Shown piece by piece: positions 35,176 through 44,111 of a stretch of 64,000 nt of DNA. Within the stretch, counting starts at the first letter, position 1. Each line of letters begins with the position of its first letter. The stretch comes from RCIO01 sp964629765 (lineage in GTDB: Bacteria > Pseudomonadota > Alphaproteobacteria > Rhizobiales > Rhizobiaceae): contig CAZVTK010000008.1 in the NCBI GenBank assembly GCA_964629765.1, positions 1 through 64,000 on the forward strand, given 5' to 3'. The position numbers and the translations under genes were made by a program. The notes beneath the pieces are model-generated. The model was given only the letters and a program-made list of their open reading frames with translations, made no database searches and was not told where the DNA came from.

Positions 35176-36288
35176 TCAACTGGCGCCGAGTCGCATCAAC
35201 GTGAATCTTCCCGGCCCCGTCTGCACCCGGACGAAACCGGCGAGCGCGGAGTCGAGCGCGGGGTCGCCCGTGTCGATGCGCAGATGCGGGGCGGCGAGGG
35301 CGGCGAGCTTGCCCTCTCCGGCAAGGACGATCAGCCCGTCCCGCCCGGCCTGCCGGATGAGCCTCGCGCTGATCTGCTGGTTTCCGCGGCCGAGCAGGAA
35401 CCCTTGCTGCCCGGTAACCGAGAGGACGAGGCGAAGCCTCCTGCCCCCGGCCAATGCTTCCAGTTCCGGTGCTCCGGCGTCGCGCGCGACGACCCGTCCG
35501 TCGAGCACGGCATCGACGCCGAGGAGCGTCGGCTCGTGGCCGAGCGCCGCCGAGACCAGCCCGGCGCTGGTGCCCGGACCGATCAGATAAAGCGTCTGAG
35601 GCTCCATGGCACGGGCGATTTCGCGCGCGGCGGCAAGGAGCCCGCCGGCATCGTCGCGCTTCGGCGACGATTTCGCCGCCTGCATGCGGTTGCGGGCCTC
35701 CGGGACGCGCGCAAGGCCGTAGAGCCGGGGCGCGACGGTGCCCGCGCGCAAGGCGGCCTCGTCGATGTCCATGATCTCGGCATCGTCGCGCCAGGATACG
35801 CGGTCCGGATTCGCGACGAGATCGACCATCAGGTTTCCCGCCGCTTCCGGGGACAGCGCGAAGACCCCGGAATGCATCTTCACGCCGCAGGGTATGCCGA
35901 GCATGGCCTGCCCCCGCTTCATGGCCGAGGCGACGTCGCGCGCGGTGCCGTCGCCGCCCGCAAAGACGACGAGGTCGCAATCCGCCATGGCGGCAACCGC
36001 GAGCCTTGTATCGCGAGCGGTGCGGCTCGGCGCCGGCAGGTCGATCAGGCTGATGCCGAGCGGCAGGCCGGCAAGCGGACCGGCCCCGAGATCGCCGGGC
36101 GCGGCAAGAATTTCGGTGCCCGGCACGGCACCGGCCAGCTTTTCGAAAGCGCGGCGCACGCGCGAGGCTGCCTGCGGCACGGCACCGCGCGCGAGCGCCT
36201 CCGCGACCGCCCCCGGCCCGTCGGTGCCCTTCAGGCCCACGGATCCGCCAAGCCCGGCGACGGGATTTATGACCAGCCCGATGCGCAT
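35176..36288 (-). CDS. ATP-NAD kinase family protein (AcoX-like)
   Basis: 370 residues. It begins IGLVINPVAGLGG, carries the nucleotide motif FAGGDGTARDVAS near residue 105 and the LLIGPGTS-like LIGPGTSAGLV region. It is longer than NAD kinase and matches AcoX-type members, which occur in catabolic operons and whose substrate is uncertain. First gene of the three-gene operon with gcvPA and gcvPB. The combination may link cofactor supply to glycine cleavage (inference). Confidence 0.85.
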   Translation of the reverse strand: MRIGLVINPVAGLGGSVGLKGTDGPGAVAEALARGAVPQAASRVRRAFEKLAGAVPGTEILAAPGDLGAGPLAGLPLGISLIDLPAPSRTARDTRLAVAAMADCDLVVFAGGDGTARDVASAMKRGQAMLGIPCGVKMHSGVFALSPEAAGNLMVDLVANPDRVSWRDDAEIMDIDEAALRAGTVAPRLYGLARVPEARNRMQAAKSSPKRDDAGGLLAAAREIARAMEPQTLYLIGPGTSAGLVSAALGHEPTLLGVDAVLDGRVVARDAGAPELEALAGGRRLRLVLSVTGQQGFLLGRGNQQISARLIRQAGRDGLIVLAGEGKLAALAAPHLRIDTGDPALDSALAGFVRVQTGPGRFTLMRLGAS

Positions 36289-36810
36289 TGGCCGAACGAT
36301 CCACAGACGCCATGCGAGCAGCGGGCGGGAAGCGTCATAGTCGAAGGAAACACGGTGGCATCGCCGGAGAATTCAGAACCATGCGATCCCTGCACAAGCA
36401 ATCGTTCGAAGAGGCGATGAATTCCCGATCGAACTGCCGGCCGCCATGCCTAGATATACGGGAGATGATTTTGAGGTTCCGCTGCTGACGATCGACAGAT
36501 GTCCACCCCTCTCCACCCCGATGTCGTTCATGTGGCCATCGACGCGCCTCGGGTCGAGTCTGCTATGGGGACGGAAAGTTCGCAAGATAAATTTTTGTTC
36601 GTCGTGCGCATCGATATGGGGAGCGCTGGCGTTTGCGCGCCCGGATATCCGCTCGAAAAATCGCGCCGATAGAGGATATCAAGCCCGTCGGGAGGCTCGG
36701 CCTCAAGCCCTGCGCCGGAGCGGGGCAATCTCGTGGTGCCGAATGCCGTCCGTTCGCGTCGGCGCGAACGCGCCGTCGTCTGCGGGCGACGGCTCGCCCC
36801 GCGACCGCCA
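36289..36810. other. 522-bp intergenic region, no gene recognised
   Basis: It lies upstream of the AcoX-like gene and after the autotransporter stop; both genes run leftward. Short frames exist on both strands but none shows recognisable domains. It probably carries the promoter for the AcoX-gcvPAB operon. Composition is more mixed than in the flanking genes. Confidence 0.5.
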
Positions 36811-39800
36811 CTACCATTTGAAGCTGAGCTTGCCTTTGGCGGCGTATCCGATCGTTCCCGTGCCGAACTCGCCGGAGCCCTCGAACGACAGGCCGACGCC
36901 GTTGGAGAAGCTGTGCGCCACGCGAAGCGACACGATGCCCGTGTCGGCGCCCCCGGTTGCGCCCTGGGTGGCGAAGGCGGTGCCCGGCAGGCCGGCAAAG
37001 CCGGCCGTGGCCGCGCGGCCTTGCGAGATGGAGTGCGCCCAGCCGAGCATGCCGGAAAATGCGGTGGTTCCGCTCGCTCCCTTGATAGCCTTATGGAAGC
37101 GCAGACCGATCTCGGAGCGGGCTTCGATGCTGGTCTGCGCGCCATAGGCGAGCGCGAAGGTGCCGGCGCCGCTGCCGGTCTCCCCGTAGGCGGGCGTCGA
37201 GAAGGATAGAGCGCGCGCGGCGGCGAAGGGGATGAGGTCAACGGCAGGCGTGGCGAAGCGCCAGCCGGCCTCGAGCCGTCCCGAAACGGAATGGGCGGTG
37301 AACGCCGCGGCATAGGTCTCGCCGCCCACGGCGCGGGTGGTGGAGACGAAGTTGAGGCCGTAGGCGAAGGCGCCGGCCACATAGGCGCGCCCGAAATCGT
37401 GGCTTGCGCGCAGGCCGGCCGAGGCGGTGCCGACGCCGGCGGTGCCGAGGCCGGACACCGTCGCGCTCGACCAGGTGGCGCCGAGCGCCAAGCCGGCGCG
37501 GGTGACGCCGCTCACCCAGTCGAAGCCGGAAGCGAGCCCGACCGCCGAGCCGGTCATCGCCTGCGAGCCGACGGCCGGATTGCCGGCGAGGTCGATACCG
37601 CCGCCGAACGGCGCGCCCCACGCCTGATAGCGCTGGGGCCCGGGCGCCGCACCGTCGCCGAAGCCGGCGTCGAGCCGGTGCGGGAGGCGCGTCGCGCCGG
37701 TCGCCAAATCCGCACCACCGCTTCCCTGCCCGTCCAGCATCGGCGCCAAAATGACGTCGAGGAAACGGTCGGCGGCCAGCATGCCCGCCTGCACAGCGCC
37801 CGTGCCGGTTTCGGCCGACACCAGCGTCAGGCCCTCCGGCGACAGCGCGGCGAAGTCCGCCGGCAGCCCGCCCGTCGCCTCGAAATGGCGCACGATCGCG
37901 TCGGCCACCTGACGGCGATTCCAGTTAAGGTTTGAAAACGGTTGGGCGGCAGCGGGCCCGCCGCCCGCCATCAGCAGCTCCAGCACCAGCAGCGCCTCGT
38001 TGCCCTCATAGGCGAGCGCGTGGGCGAAGCCCGCCGGCGCCGTGCCCGAAAGGCCGGCGAAGGTGGTGCCGCCCAGTCCGCCGGCTGCATTGACGATGAC
38101 GTAGCGCCGGGCGACGTAGCTGCCGGGCTCGTAGACCGCGACCACCGTTGCTCCGAACAAAACGGCATTGCCCGCCCCGCCGACCGCGACCACGTTGACA
38201 CGGTCGGCTGATGCCGGCGAGACCTCCACCGCGTAGCGCGAGCCGGGCGCAAGGATCAGCGCGCCGTTCACCGTCAGCGTCCCGATCGAATTGCCGGGTG
38301 CAAGCGTCCCGCCGCCCTGGATCGTCGCCGCGGCAACGGTGCCGGTACCCGCGAGGAACGCGCCGTCCGCTACCGTCACGCCTGCCGAGGCCGCGATCGA
38401 GCCGTTCACGGCAAGCGTGCCGCCGGCCACGGCGGTGGCGCCGGTAAAGATGCTGGCGCCCGTCAGGACCTGCGTGCCGGTGCCTTCCTTCACGAGCGAA
38501 AGCACGGTCACGCCGGCCGTGCCGAGGCCGGGCAGGATATCCTGGACAACACCGGAGAAAATCGCCGACGCGTTGTTTCCGCCGAACCTCAGCTCCCGCG
38601 GCGCGGGGCCGCTGCCGCCGACCGTGCCGGCGCCCGCGAGCGAACCCACGGTTTCCGTCGCCGAAGCAAGGCCGAACTGCGCGCCGGCCGCCACGGTCAC
38701 CGCCGACAGGTCGCCGATGCCGTTTCCGCCCGCGGCGATCAGCGTGCCGGCGGCGATGTCGGTGGCGCCGGCATAGCCGTTGGCGTTGTTGAGCACGGTG
38801 AGCGTGCCGGCTCCGGCCTTGGTGAGGCCCCCGACGCCGACGATCCGCCCGGACACGGTCGTGTCGAAGCCGTTGGTATCGAAGGTGCCGCCGCCGGCAT
38901 TGAGCGTGACGTCGCGCGTACCGGCGAGATCGAAGGCGGCGCCGAACAGCAGCGTACCCCCGCCGAAGCCGAGGGGGCCTGTGGCGGCGCCGAGATTGTC
39001 GTCGGACGAGACCGACAGCGTGCCCTGATCGATGGTCCAGGGCATGACGCCGGCGTTCGTGCCCGTCAGCGTCCAGGTCGAGGGGCCGGTCTTGATGAAA
39101 TCGGCAAAGCCCCGGTACTTGGCTGCCGCGCCGATGGTGGAAACGTCCATCGCCGCGCCGACGGCGCCGCCGAGACGGAAGGTGCCGTTGCCGGTCTGGT
39201 CGACGACATTGCCGGTGACCGTCGCGGCTCCCTGCAATTCGAACGCATTCGCTCCGGCGGTGAAGGTGACCGCATTCGCCCCGCCCGCACCGCCCCCGGC
39301 GATCGAGCCCCCGCTGCCGAGCGTCAGGTCCAGTCCGGCGCCCACGACACCCGTTCCGTGAGCGCCGCCCGCAGCCGACAGACCGCCCGCACCCCCGCCA
39401 ATTCCGCCTGCGACCGCCCCGGCGACCGTCACCGTGGCGATATCGGTGAACAGCAGGCCGATGCCGCCGGAGCCGCCATTGCCGGCGCCCGGACCGCCGT
39501 TCCACCCGTCGAATCCGCTGAACCCGCCGGCGCCGCCATTGCCGCCGGTGACGTTGACGCCCAGCGTGCCGAGCGCGCCGGCTCCCGTGACCACCGCCCC
39601 GTAGCCGCCGGCACCGCCGCCGCCGGCACCGCCGAACCACTGGGTTTCGCCGCCGCGGCCGCCATTGCCGCCCTGCACGGCGCCCACGGGCAAAGCGGCG
39701 CCCACGAAACCATGCGCTCCGCCGCCGCCGCCGCCATTGCCGCCGGTGCCCGCCGGGTCGCCGTTGACGGAAACGCCGTCGCCACCATTGCCGCCGGGGC

Positions 39801-40140
39801 CTGTGCCGCCGGCTCCGCCCGCGGAAATGGGTCCCGGGCTTCCGGCGCCGCCGTTCACGCCGGCCCCGCCGCCGCCGCCGCCGCCATTGCCCGTCGGCGC
39901 AGCGCCCGCGGCCCCGTTTCCAAGAATGCTGTCGGCACCACCCGCGCCGCCCGTGCCCGTGACGGCGCCGTTGTTGAAGCCAGCCGCGGTCGCACCGCCG
40001 CCCGCGCCGGCATCGGCCTTGCCGTCGGTCGCGGTCAGGCACAGAATCAGGCTCGCGCCCGCGAGCGCGCCGGGCAGACGGAGCTTCGCGACGCCGGCGA
40101 GCAGGCGCCCACGCGCGCGCGTCATCTCCACAGGTCTCAT
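36811..40140 (-). CDS. Type V autotransporter with glycine-rich passenger
   Basis: 1109 residues. A long signal region (about 45 residues, hydrophobic LPGALAGASLILCLTA) precedes a passenger that starts with 250 residues of GGxGGxG repeats. Beta-helix repeats of the autotransporter-associated type follow (LTKAGAGTLTVLNN, AGTLIAAGGN, LVKEGTGTQVLTG patterns). The last 280 residues form a beta-barrel translocator opening at QRYQAWGAPFGGG and ending LSFKW with a terminal Trp. It would be secreted by the Sec and BAM pathways and displayed at the surface, perhaps as an adhesin. The glycine-rich block is coded by highly repetitive GC codons. Confidence 0.9.
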   Translation of the reverse strand: MRPVEMTRARGRLLAGVAKLRLPGALAGASLILCLTATDGKADAGAGGGATAAGFNNGAVTGTGGAGGADSILGNGAAGAAPTGNGGGGGGGAGVNGGAGSPGPISAGGAGGTGPGGNGGDGVSVNGDPAGTGGNGGGGGGAHGFVGAALPVGAVQGGNGGRGGETQWFGGAGGGGAGGYGAVVTGAGALGTLGVNVTGGNGGAGGFSGFDGWNGGPGAGNGGSGGIGLLFTDIATVTVAGAVAGGIGGGAGGLSAAGGAHGTGVVGAGLDLTLGSGGSIAGGGAGGANAVTFTAGANAFELQGAATVTGNVVDQTGNGTFRLGGAVGAAMDVSTIGAAAKYRGFADFIKTGPSTWTLTGTNAGVMPWTIDQGTLSVSSDDNLGAATGPLGFGGGTLLFGAAFDLAGTRDVTLNAGGGTFDTNGFDTTVSGRIVGVGGLTKAGAGTLTVLNNANGYAGATDIAAGTLIAAGGNGIGDLSAVTVAAGAQFGLASATETVGSLAGAGTVGGSGPAPRELRFGGNNASAIFSGVVQDILPGLGTAGVTVLSLVKEGTGTQVLTGASIFTGATAVAGGTLAVNGSIAASAGVTVADGAFLAGTGTVAAATIQGGGTLAPGNSIGTLTVNGALILAPGSRYAVEVSPASADRVNVVAVGGAGNAVLFGATVVAVYEPGSYVARRYVIVNAAGGLGGTTFAGLSGTAPAGFAHALAYEGNEALLVLELLMAGGGPAAAQPFSNLNWNRRQVADAIVRHFEATGGLPADFAALSPEGLTLVSAETGTGAVQAGMLAADRFLDVILAPMLDGQGSGGADLATGATRLPHRLDAGFGDGAAPGPQRYQAWGAPFGGGIDLAGNPAVGSQAMTGSAVGLASGFDWVSGVTRAGLALGATWSSATVSGLGTAGVGTASAGLRASHDFGRAYVAGAFAYGLNFVSTTRAVGGETYAAAFTAHSVSGRLEAGWRFATPAVDLIPFAAARALSFSTPAYGETGSGAGTFALAYGAQTSIEARSEIGLRFHKAIKGASGTTAFSGMLGWAHSISQGRAATAGFAGLPGTAFATQGATGGADTGIVSLRVAHSFSNGVGLSFEGSGEFGTGTIGYAAKGKLSFKW

Positions 40141-40558
40141 GCTTCCGCCCCACCCTGGCCTGAAGCGCCTCCCGGCGCCCCGGGCTTGCCGCCCACGCTT
40201 CGGCGTGCGACCGCCGACCGGGAGAAATCTAGCGAGGAGGAAACAGCGCAACAATAAATATTATAGAATATTATCTATTCATAAGCCGAATATCAGCCTA
40301 TCAGACATTGAATGTGATAGTATGCAATATTTATATACACAATATCGACGTCGCCGCACCCCGCTCATCACGCGATATGGCCGAAATGACGGAAGAAATA
40401 TTTGATTGATGTTCCGTCGTCCCGGTGATCCGGCCATCGTGGCGGATTGATGGAAGCAGCGGCAGTCCGCCGAAAGCGCACTTGCCTGACCTTGCGGAAG
40501 GGTATTTCAATCGGCGTCGCTTCGGCATCGACCAGACCCGGAGACGGGGCATCACCGA
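40141..40558. promoter_or_regulatory. AT-rich divergent control region between autotransporter and MFS genes
   Basis: About 130 bp around 40250-40380 is strikingly AT-rich compared with its surroundings and holds a CTATCA...TGATAG inverted repeat (40298-40303 and 40315-40320). It is the likely promoter region for the leftward autotransporter, where AT-rich DNA often recruits nucleoid proteins. No gene is recognised. Confidence 0.45.
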
Positions 40559-41842
40559 ATGGCCCCGCGGCCGGGTTGGCGAGTCACATCGGCAGTGCGT
40601 GAATTGAAGCTCCTCGTTACCCTCCTCGTCGCGATCTGGATGATGAATCACCTCGACCGCCAGGTGATGGGCATCCTGCTCGAGGCGATCCGCCTCGACC
40701 TCGACCTGACCGACTTCGAGCTGGGATTGATTTCCGGCCTCGCCTTCGCGGTCGTGTTTGCCGTCGCGACGATCCCGGCTGCCCTCTGGTCGGCCTATGG
40801 CAGCCGCCGCAACCTCATCGCCCTGTCGGCCATCGTCTGGAGCCTGATGACCATGTTCGGCAGCATGGCCACCGGCTTCTGGCACCTCGCCATCGCGCGC
40901 GCCGGCATAGCGCTGGGCGAGGCCGGCAGCGGCCCTGCCTCGCATTCGCTGCTGTCCGACATGGCCGGCGACCGGCGCCGCACGGGAAGCCTCGCCTTGT
41001 TCACCGCCGGCGCGGCGCTGGGCACGGCGCTGGCGATCTTTGCCGGCGGCCTGCTCGGCCAGATGTTCGGCTGGCGCGCGGCGCTGCTTGCCGTCGGCGT
41101 TCCGGGCCTCGTCCTCGGCATGGCGCTGCTGCTGGTCCGCGAGCCCGCGCGCGCCTACGCGCATCCGGCCTCCGCGCGGGAGGCGTTGCGTCCGGCGGTG
41201 CTGCTCACGACCGTCCGGGAAATCGCCGCAGCACGGCCGGCACTGCTGGCGCTTCTTGCCGCGATGCTCCACTACATCGTCCTCAATGGCGGGATCGCCT
41301 GGTATCCGGCCTTCCTGATCAGGGTGCACGGGTTCACGCCGCTTCAGGCCGGGACGGTGCTGGCGCTCGGCGGCCTGGCCGGCGTCGCGGGCACGATCTA
41401 TTCGGGCCGCCTGATCGATCGGGTCGGCACCGCGCGGCCCGGCTTGCGCGCATGGATTCCGGCCGCGGCAATCGCCCTCACGACCCCGTTCGACATGATC
41501 ATGCTGCTGGCAGACGACCCGCGCATCGTCATCGCGGCCTTCTTCGTGCCGGTTTCCGTCTCGGCCATCATGGTCGCCCCGACCGCGGCCATCCTGCACG
41601 AGGCGGTGGCGCCGCCGCGCCGGGCGATGGCGTCGGCGATCCTGCTCGGCGCCGGCAGCGCCCTCGTCGGCACCGGGCTCGGCCCCAGCGCGGTGGGGGT
41701 CATGAGCCACTTCGCGTTCGGCGGCGGCACGGCGGATTCGCTGCGCTACGCCCTCGTCGCCTTGCAATTGTTCGGGCTGAGCGCGGCGCTCGTCTACTAC
41801 CTTGCCGGGCGCTCGCTCGCGGTCGCGCCCTCCGCCGGCTGA
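40559..41842 (+). CDS. Major facilitator superfamily transporter
   Basis: 427 residues with 12 predicted membrane segments. NHLDRQVMGILLEAI in helix 1 and the cytoplasmic loop YGSRRNLIALSAIVWS (an altered A motif) resemble Spinster-like/ACS-type MFS proteins. The start is weakly supported; no strong ribosome site. The 3' end overlaps the LysR gene on the other strand by 46 bp. It probably exports or imports an anionic metabolite controlled by that regulator. Confidence 0.86.
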   Translation: MAPRPGWRVTSAVRELKLLVTLLVAIWMMNHLDRQVMGILLEAIRLDLDLTDFELGLISGLAFAVVFAVATIPAALWSAYGSRRNLIALSAIVWSLMTMFGSMATGFWHLAIARAGIALGEAGSGPASHSLLSDMAGDRRRTGSLALFTAGAALGTALAIFAGGLLGQMFGWRAALLAVGVPGLVLGMALLLVREPARAYAHPASAREALRPAVLLTTVREIAAARPALLALLAAMLHYIVLNGGIAWYPAFLIRVHGFTPLQAGTVLALGGLAGVAGTIYSGRLIDRVGTARPGLRAWIPAAAIALTTPFDMIMLLADDPRIVIAAFFVPVSVSAIMVAPTAAILHEAVAPPRRAMASAILLGAGSALVGTGLGPSAVGVMSHFAFGGGTADSLRYALVALQLFGLSAALVYYLAGRSLAVAPSAG

Positions 41843-42801
41843 GCCGGCAGGCCGGGTCCGCCCGGATCGGAATTCGCAACCCGCAGGAAATGCGTCTTCA
41901 GCCAGTTGAGCCCCGGATCGGCGGACTTGTCGGTCTTCCAGCCCATGAAGATGCGCACCAGGGGATACTCGAACGGCAGCGGCATCACCTGCAAGCCGAA
42001 GCCGGGCGCGACCGTGTTCGCATAGCGCCGCGGCACGATCGCCAGCAGGTCGGTGGCAGCGACCATCGGGGCCATGTCGTTGCCGTTCGGCACCTCGCAG
42101 ACCACGCGACGGGCGATGCCCGCGGCAAGGAAGATGTTGGCCGTCTGCATGCGCAGCCGGGCGCTCAGCGGCATCACCACATGGCCCGCCCGCGAGAACT
42201 GCTCGCGCGTGACGGAGCCGTCGACGAAGGGATGGCCGCGCCGCGCGATGCAGACCACGTCGATCGGCGGGAACGGCTCGAAGGTGACGCCCTGCTGCTG
42301 GTGCGGGAAGATGTCGAGCGAGAAGTCGACCTTGCCGCTCATCAGCGCCTCGTAGGGACTGTCCCAGTCCGGCTGTGCGATCTCGATCCGCACATTCGGA
42401 GCCTCGGCATCGATCTCCCGCAGCAGCGGCGGCAGGAAGGCGGGCAGCGCGAAATCGTGGATCGCAAGGATGAAGGTCCGGTTCGCCTGCGCCAGATCGA
42501 AGGTGCCGATGGATTCGAGGCCGCCGCGCAACGTCGCCAGCGCGTCGCGCACCGGCTTGATGAGGAAATTGGCAAAGCCGGTCGGCGCCACGCCGCGATC
42601 CGAGCGGACGAAGAGCTGATCGTCGAATTGCTGCCGCAGCCGCGCCAGCGCGTTGCTGACCGTCGGCTGGCTCATGCCGAGCCCCTTCGCCGCCTGGCTG
42701 ATGTTGCGGGCGGAGTAGATCGCCTCGAAGATCAGCAGGAGATTGAGGTCGATCCTGCGCAGATCGAAATCCCGGTGAGCCTGTCCGGTGCTGCCTGGCA
42801 T
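41797..42801 (-). CDS. LysR-family transcriptional regulator (NodD/NahR-like)
   Basis: 334 residues. N-terminal helix-turn-helix DLRRIDLNLLLIFEAIYSAR, ISQAAKGLGMSQPTVSNAL, then FVRSDRGVAPTGFA and a periplasmic-binding-like effector domain. The FDLRRIDLNLL opening is common in NodD/NahR-type regulators. A GAGG site precedes ATG 42801. It ends inside the convergent MFS gene, so the two transcripts are antisense over 46 bp. Confidence 0.9.
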   Translation of the reverse strand: MPGSTGQAHRDFDLRRIDLNLLLIFEAIYSARNISQAAKGLGMSQPTVSNALARLRQQFDDQLFVRSDRGVAPTGFANFLIKPVRDALATLRGGLESIGTFDLAQANRTFILAIHDFALPAFLPPLLREIDAEAPNVRIEIAQPDWDSPYEALMSGKVDFSLDIFPHQQQGVTFEPFPPIDVVCIARRGHPFVDGSVTREQFSRAGHVVMPLSARLRMQTANIFLAAGIARRVVCEVPNGNDMAPMVAATDLLAIVPRRYANTVAPGFGLQVMPLPFEYPLVRIFMGWKTDKSADPGLNWLKTHFLRVANSDPGGPGLPAQPAEGATASERPAR

Positions 42802-43101
42802 GGCCTCGTACCCCCTTGCCGACCGAGCGAGACCGCTGGCGCGCACAGGTGGCCATAGCACGAACTATTCAGATGCCGAATAGGCTTTTGGAAAAATCTG
42901 GCCCCAACGCCACTTCGCGACGACATTACAGGCATGGACAACGGCCAGATCGCCTGAGAAATCTTCCGCAACCGTTTGCTTTTCCGTAGTAAATGAATCG
43001 AGCGGAACCGAGCCTGCGGCCCGCCGGTCCCTGCTATTCTGATTCATGATATAAGATATTTGAATAATTGGGATTGCCAAGGCTCCACAGCGCCCTTGCG
43101 A
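42802..43101. other. 300-bp intergenic region, no gene recognised
   Basis: It lies upstream of LysR and downstream of the nuclease gene (both leftward). AT-rich around 43030-43080; presumably the LysR promoter. Confidence 0.4.
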
Positions 43102-43929
43102 TCAGGCGGCGGCGGAAACCGGCTGCGGCCCCACCCGCACCCACGCCTTCACCGGCAGGTGGTCGGAGGCGAGATGCGCGAGCGCGGTGTCGTGGACCTG
43201 CGAGCGCGTGACCAGCCCCGGCTGGTTGCTGATGATGCGGTCGAGCGCCAGCACCGGGCAGCCGGCCGGAAAGCTCGGCAGCAGCGGCTGGTGGCCGTGG
43301 AAGGCATCGTCCAGCCGGCGCAGCGACGACCGGCGGCCCGTGCGCCATTCGTTGAGGTCGCCGACCAGCAGCGTCGGCACGCTGTCCTGCGCCAGCGCGG
43401 AGAGGATCGTCTTGACCTGCAATGCGCGCGAGCGCCTGAGCAGGCCGAGATGGGCCGCGACGACGCGCAGTTGGCCGCCCGGCAGGCCGAGATCGACGAT
43501 CAGCGCGCCGCGCGGCTCGCCGCCCGGCAGCGCGATCTGCCGCGCCTCGGCCTCGATGCCCTCGCGCCGCAGCAGCAGGTTGCCGTGCCAGCCATGCCCG
43601 TCGCGCGTCGGGGTCAGCGCCACCGGCACCAGCCCGCTGCGGTCGCGCAGGCTGTCGAGGTCGAGCAGCCCGCCACGGTCGCCGAAGCGGCGGTCGACCT
43701 CCTGGAGGGCCACGATGTCGGCGTCGAGTTCGGCGATCACGGAGGCGATGCGCCGGGGATCGAACACCCCGTCCTGCCCCACGCATTTGTGGATGTTGTA
43801 GGACGCCACGACCATGTCGTGCATGTAGGCGTCGCAGCTCTGGTGGGACAGCGACTGGAGGCTGAAACGGCGCGGTATGAACGGCTTCAGCGACTCGGCA
43901 AGCGCCGGCTTCCACATCAGGCTGGTCAT
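43102..43929 (-). CDS. Endonuclease/exonuclease/phosphatase family protein
   Basis: 275 residues. EEP fold motifs are VVASYNIHKCVG, DIVALQEVDRR, AHLGLLRRSR, LLVGDLNEW and the C-terminal SDHLPVKA, which include the catalytic Asn, Glu, Asp and His. The start is not certain: ATG 43929 with AAGGAGA about 11 nt upstream, or internal ATG 43824 closer to the conserved core. In many Rhizobiales such a gene sits beside a phospholipase D gene, as here. Its middle part has a near-identical fragment at 15025-15091. Confidence 0.85.
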   Translation of the reverse strand: MTSLMWKPALAESLKPFIPRRFSLQSLSHQSCDAYMHDMVVASYNIHKCVGQDGVFDPRRIASVIAELDADIVALQEVDRRFGDRGGLLDLDSLRDRSGLVPVALTPTRDGHGWHGNLLLRREGIEAEARQIALPGGEPRGALIVDLGLPGGQLRVVAAHLGLLRRSRALQVKTILSALAQDSVPTLLVGDLNEWRTGRRSSLRRLDDAFHGHQPLLPSFPAGCPVLALDRIISNQPGLVTRSQVHDTALAHLASDHLPVKAWVRVGPQPVSAAA

Positions 43930-44111
43930 TCCGCGACGGTCTCCTTCGGCGCGAGTCTCCCGCATGAAACGCACCTTACGCCAGTTTGTTTAATGATATG
44001 GTCATTTTTCGGCAGAACCGCCATCATTGTCGCGTGAAGCGCCTCGCGGCACCCCGCGCGGAGCGCTGAAAAGGCGCAGCGAGCGAGCGGCAATCCCCGG
44101 ACAGACCGCGC

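Noticed and set aside
36811..40140. CRISPR-like or tandem repeat array in the glycine-rich region
   Set aside because: Repeats are degenerate codon repeats inside a coding frame with no regular spacers.
38006..40153. 715-codon Arg-rich open frame overlapping the autotransporter
   Set aside because: Alternate frame of the same glycine-rich DNA; composition is typical of a shifted frame.
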